Shown: positions 62,977-64,000 of the stretch, one piece after another
Position numbering within the stretch: position 1 is the stretch's first letter
Layout of the letters: each line of letters starts with the position of its first letter
The notes under the pieces: generated by a model
Told to the model about the DNA's origin: nothing
Databases searched by the model: none
What the model saw: the letters and a program-made list of their open reading frames with translations, nothing else
Made by a program: the position numbers and the translations under genes
Source: Pirellulales bacterium
Lineage (GTDB): Bacteria > Planctomycetota > Planctomycetia > Pirellulales > PALSA-1355
Length of the DNA: 64,000 bases
Reading direction: 5' to 3'
Assembly: GCA_022844125.1 (NCBI GenBank)
Contig: JALHMI010000002.1
Span: 62,001-126,000, forward strand

Positions 62977-63606
62977 TTATGCCAGGTAAATCACTGTGAA
63001 AACCACGATCCACACCACGTCGACAAAATGCCAGTACCAGGAGACCATGCGAGCGCCAGTCGACTCTGCCTGTCCAAGGGCCTTGGCCAACGACAACCCG
63101 AGGATGATGAGCATCGCCACCACGCCGCCCGAAACGTGCAGAGCATGAAAACCGACGAGCGTATAGAACGTCGAACCGAACAGATTGCGGCTAATTGTCA
63201 AACCGTCGTGAACGACCAGGCCGTACCATTCGTAGGCCGTGCCGGCCAGAAACGCGATTCCCAGCGTGATGGTGACAGCCCACCAAAGTTTAAAGATCGC
63301 GTTCCGGCCGTGCCCCAAGGCATGGGTCGCCAGGTGCACGGTGAAACTGCTCGCCAATAGAAGCGACGTGGTGGCGACTGCGAGCGGCAGCGAAAGCACC
63401 TCGGATGTCGGCCCGGAGAGATTGTCGTTGTGCAACGTCACATAAGCCACGACCAACGTGCTGAAGAATGCAACTTCAGAGAACAGAAAGCTGAGCATGC
63501 CCCATTCGTGCCCGTTCAACGTATGCTCAGGCGCAATGTCGGGGGGAACCGGCAAGGTCGTCGCCGGTCCGCCCGAAGTCTGGTAGTAGTCGTTCTGCTG
63601 ATTCAC
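62977..63606 (-). CDS. Cytochrome c oxidase subunit III
   Basis: A 209-aa protein. The start is GTG at 63606, since the in-frame ATG at 63672 would overlap cox1. It has five to six helices with the subunit III features 'WGMLSFLFSEVAFFSTL' (including the conserved Glu), 'GSTFYTLVGFHALHVSGGV' and 'SWYWHFVDVVWIVVF' at the end. It stabilises the catalytic subunit of the haem-copper oxidase. It lies 20 bp after cox1. Confidence 0.93.
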   Translation of the reverse strand: MNQQNDYYQTSGGPATTLPVPPDIAPEHTLNGHEWGMLSFLFSEVAFFSTLVVAYVTLHNDNLSGPTSEVLSLPLAVATTSLLLASSFTVHLATHALGHGRNAIFKLWWAVTITLGIAFLAGTAYEWYGLVVHDGLTISRNLFGSTFYTLVGFHALHVSGGVVAMLIILGLSLAKALGQAESTGARMVSWYWHFVDVVWIVVFTVIYLA

Positions 63607-63626
63607 GATTTGCTGTGGTTCTCGCG

Positions 63627-64000
63627 CTACTCGTACTGCCAGTCGGGATCGTCGGGATGCTTGGTATCCCAAAGCGGCCGGCGGCTATGAACTGTTGGAA
63701 TCGTTCCGAAATTGTAAGTGGGGGGCGGCGAACTGGTGGTCCATTCGAGCGTCCAGGCGTCCCAGGGATCGTCGCCTGCGATCTTGCCGTGTCGGTATGA
63801 GGAAACGAGGTTGTAGACGAAGATCAGGTAGCTGGGCGCCTGGATCAACGCGCCGATCGTCGCCAGTTGATTCCAAATCTCCCAGGCGCGATCCGGCTCG
63901 TAGCTGAAGATCCGCCGCGGCATGCCGAGCATTCCGGCCACGTGCATCGGCGCGAAGGTTACAAAAAATCCGATGTACAGCAGCCAGAACTGCCAATGGG
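63627..64000 (-). CDS. Cytochrome c oxidase subunit I, C-terminal part (5' end outside window)
   Basis: The frame is open to the right edge of the window, so only the last 124 codons are seen. The visible sequence has the subunit I end: 'FWLLYIGFFVTFAPMHVAG' then 'MPRRIFSYEPDRAW', one last helix and the tail 'LEWTTSSPPPTYNFG', which is typical of CoxI. With cox3 it forms an aa3/caa3-type terminal oxidase. The gene begins beyond position 64000, where cox2 is also expected. Confidence 0.95.
   Translation of the reverse strand, partial: HWQFWLLYIGFFVTFAPMHVAGMLGMPRRIFSYEPDRAWEIWNQLATIGALIQAPSYLIFVYNLVSSYRHGKIAGDDPWDAWTLEWTTSSPPPTYNFGTIPTVHSRRPLWDTKHPDDPDWQYE

Overview
This 64 kb window is a dense, GC-rich bacterial chromosome segment. 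Its gene content points to a planctomycete (Planctomycetota, probably Pirellulales-like). The indicators are a DUF1549/DUF1553 plus DUF1501 pair (35736-39075), a transmembrane Ser/Thr kinase with an exported beta-helix-like region, a CxxC-finger membrane protein, an ECF sigma / anti-sigma unit, and many large lineage-restricted membrane proteins. The species is not identifiable from sequence alone. I see no insertion sequence, prophage, CRISPR array or rRNA. RNA genes are tRNA-Val(UAC), tRNA-Arg(CCG) and the RNase P RNA.

Layout. 1-8.9 kb: end of an ankyrin protein, ACT, CxxC-finger, HD-phosphohydrolase and TfoX_C proteins, a 1129-aa orphan membrane protein, a secreted trypsin-like protease and a ribbon-helix-helix protein. 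9-17.7 kb: a gene-poor patch with small membrane ORFs and tRNA-Val, a tandem-repeat DNA-binding-like protein, a membrane/aldose-1-epimerase fusion facing a cyclically permuted mutarotase, DUF2254, a sulfotransferase and a small CxxCH protein. 18-27.6 kb: Ser/Thr kinase, Tat-exported TIM-barrel protein, RHH protein, rnpB, a translationally coupled sigma/anti-sigma/exported-effector operon, and a transglutaminase-like protein without its triad. 27.8-31.3 kb: hydrolase, then a CHT1-like choline symporter with phosphatidylcholine synthase 4 bp downstream. 31.4-45.7 kb: histone-H1-like, PAP2-like, dipeptidase, MFS, DUF1553/DUF1501, RarD, DUF2071, tRNA-Arg, receiver, DinB, exported FAH-like protein and FadL-type porin.

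The most unusual locus is 45.9-53.8 kb, all on the minus strand. An 867-aa protein fuses a catalytically degraded 1-deoxyxylulose-5-phosphate-synthase-like region to a class I terpene-synthase-like domain that keeps DDxxD and N/T/E metal motifs. It is followed by a membrane hybrid kinase containing two kinase modules, a receiver-kinase overlapping it by 4 bp, and ispH. The locus therefore combines isoprenoid chemistry (a DXS relative, IspH, a terpene-synthase-like domain) with two-component signalling in one probable operon. A PilZ (c-di-GMP) gene diverges from it across an intergenic region holding a perfect 16-bp palindrome.

54.9-64 kb: a second minus-strand operon, mostly with 4-bp ATGA overlaps, encodes a respiratory chain: cox1 (cut by the window end), cox3, an internally duplicated membrane protein, a dihaem cytochrome c lipoprotein, a Rieske protein, cytochrome b fused to cytochrome c, a CtaG-polyferredoxin fusion, a YtkA/FixH-like protein and a TlpA-like thioredoxin.
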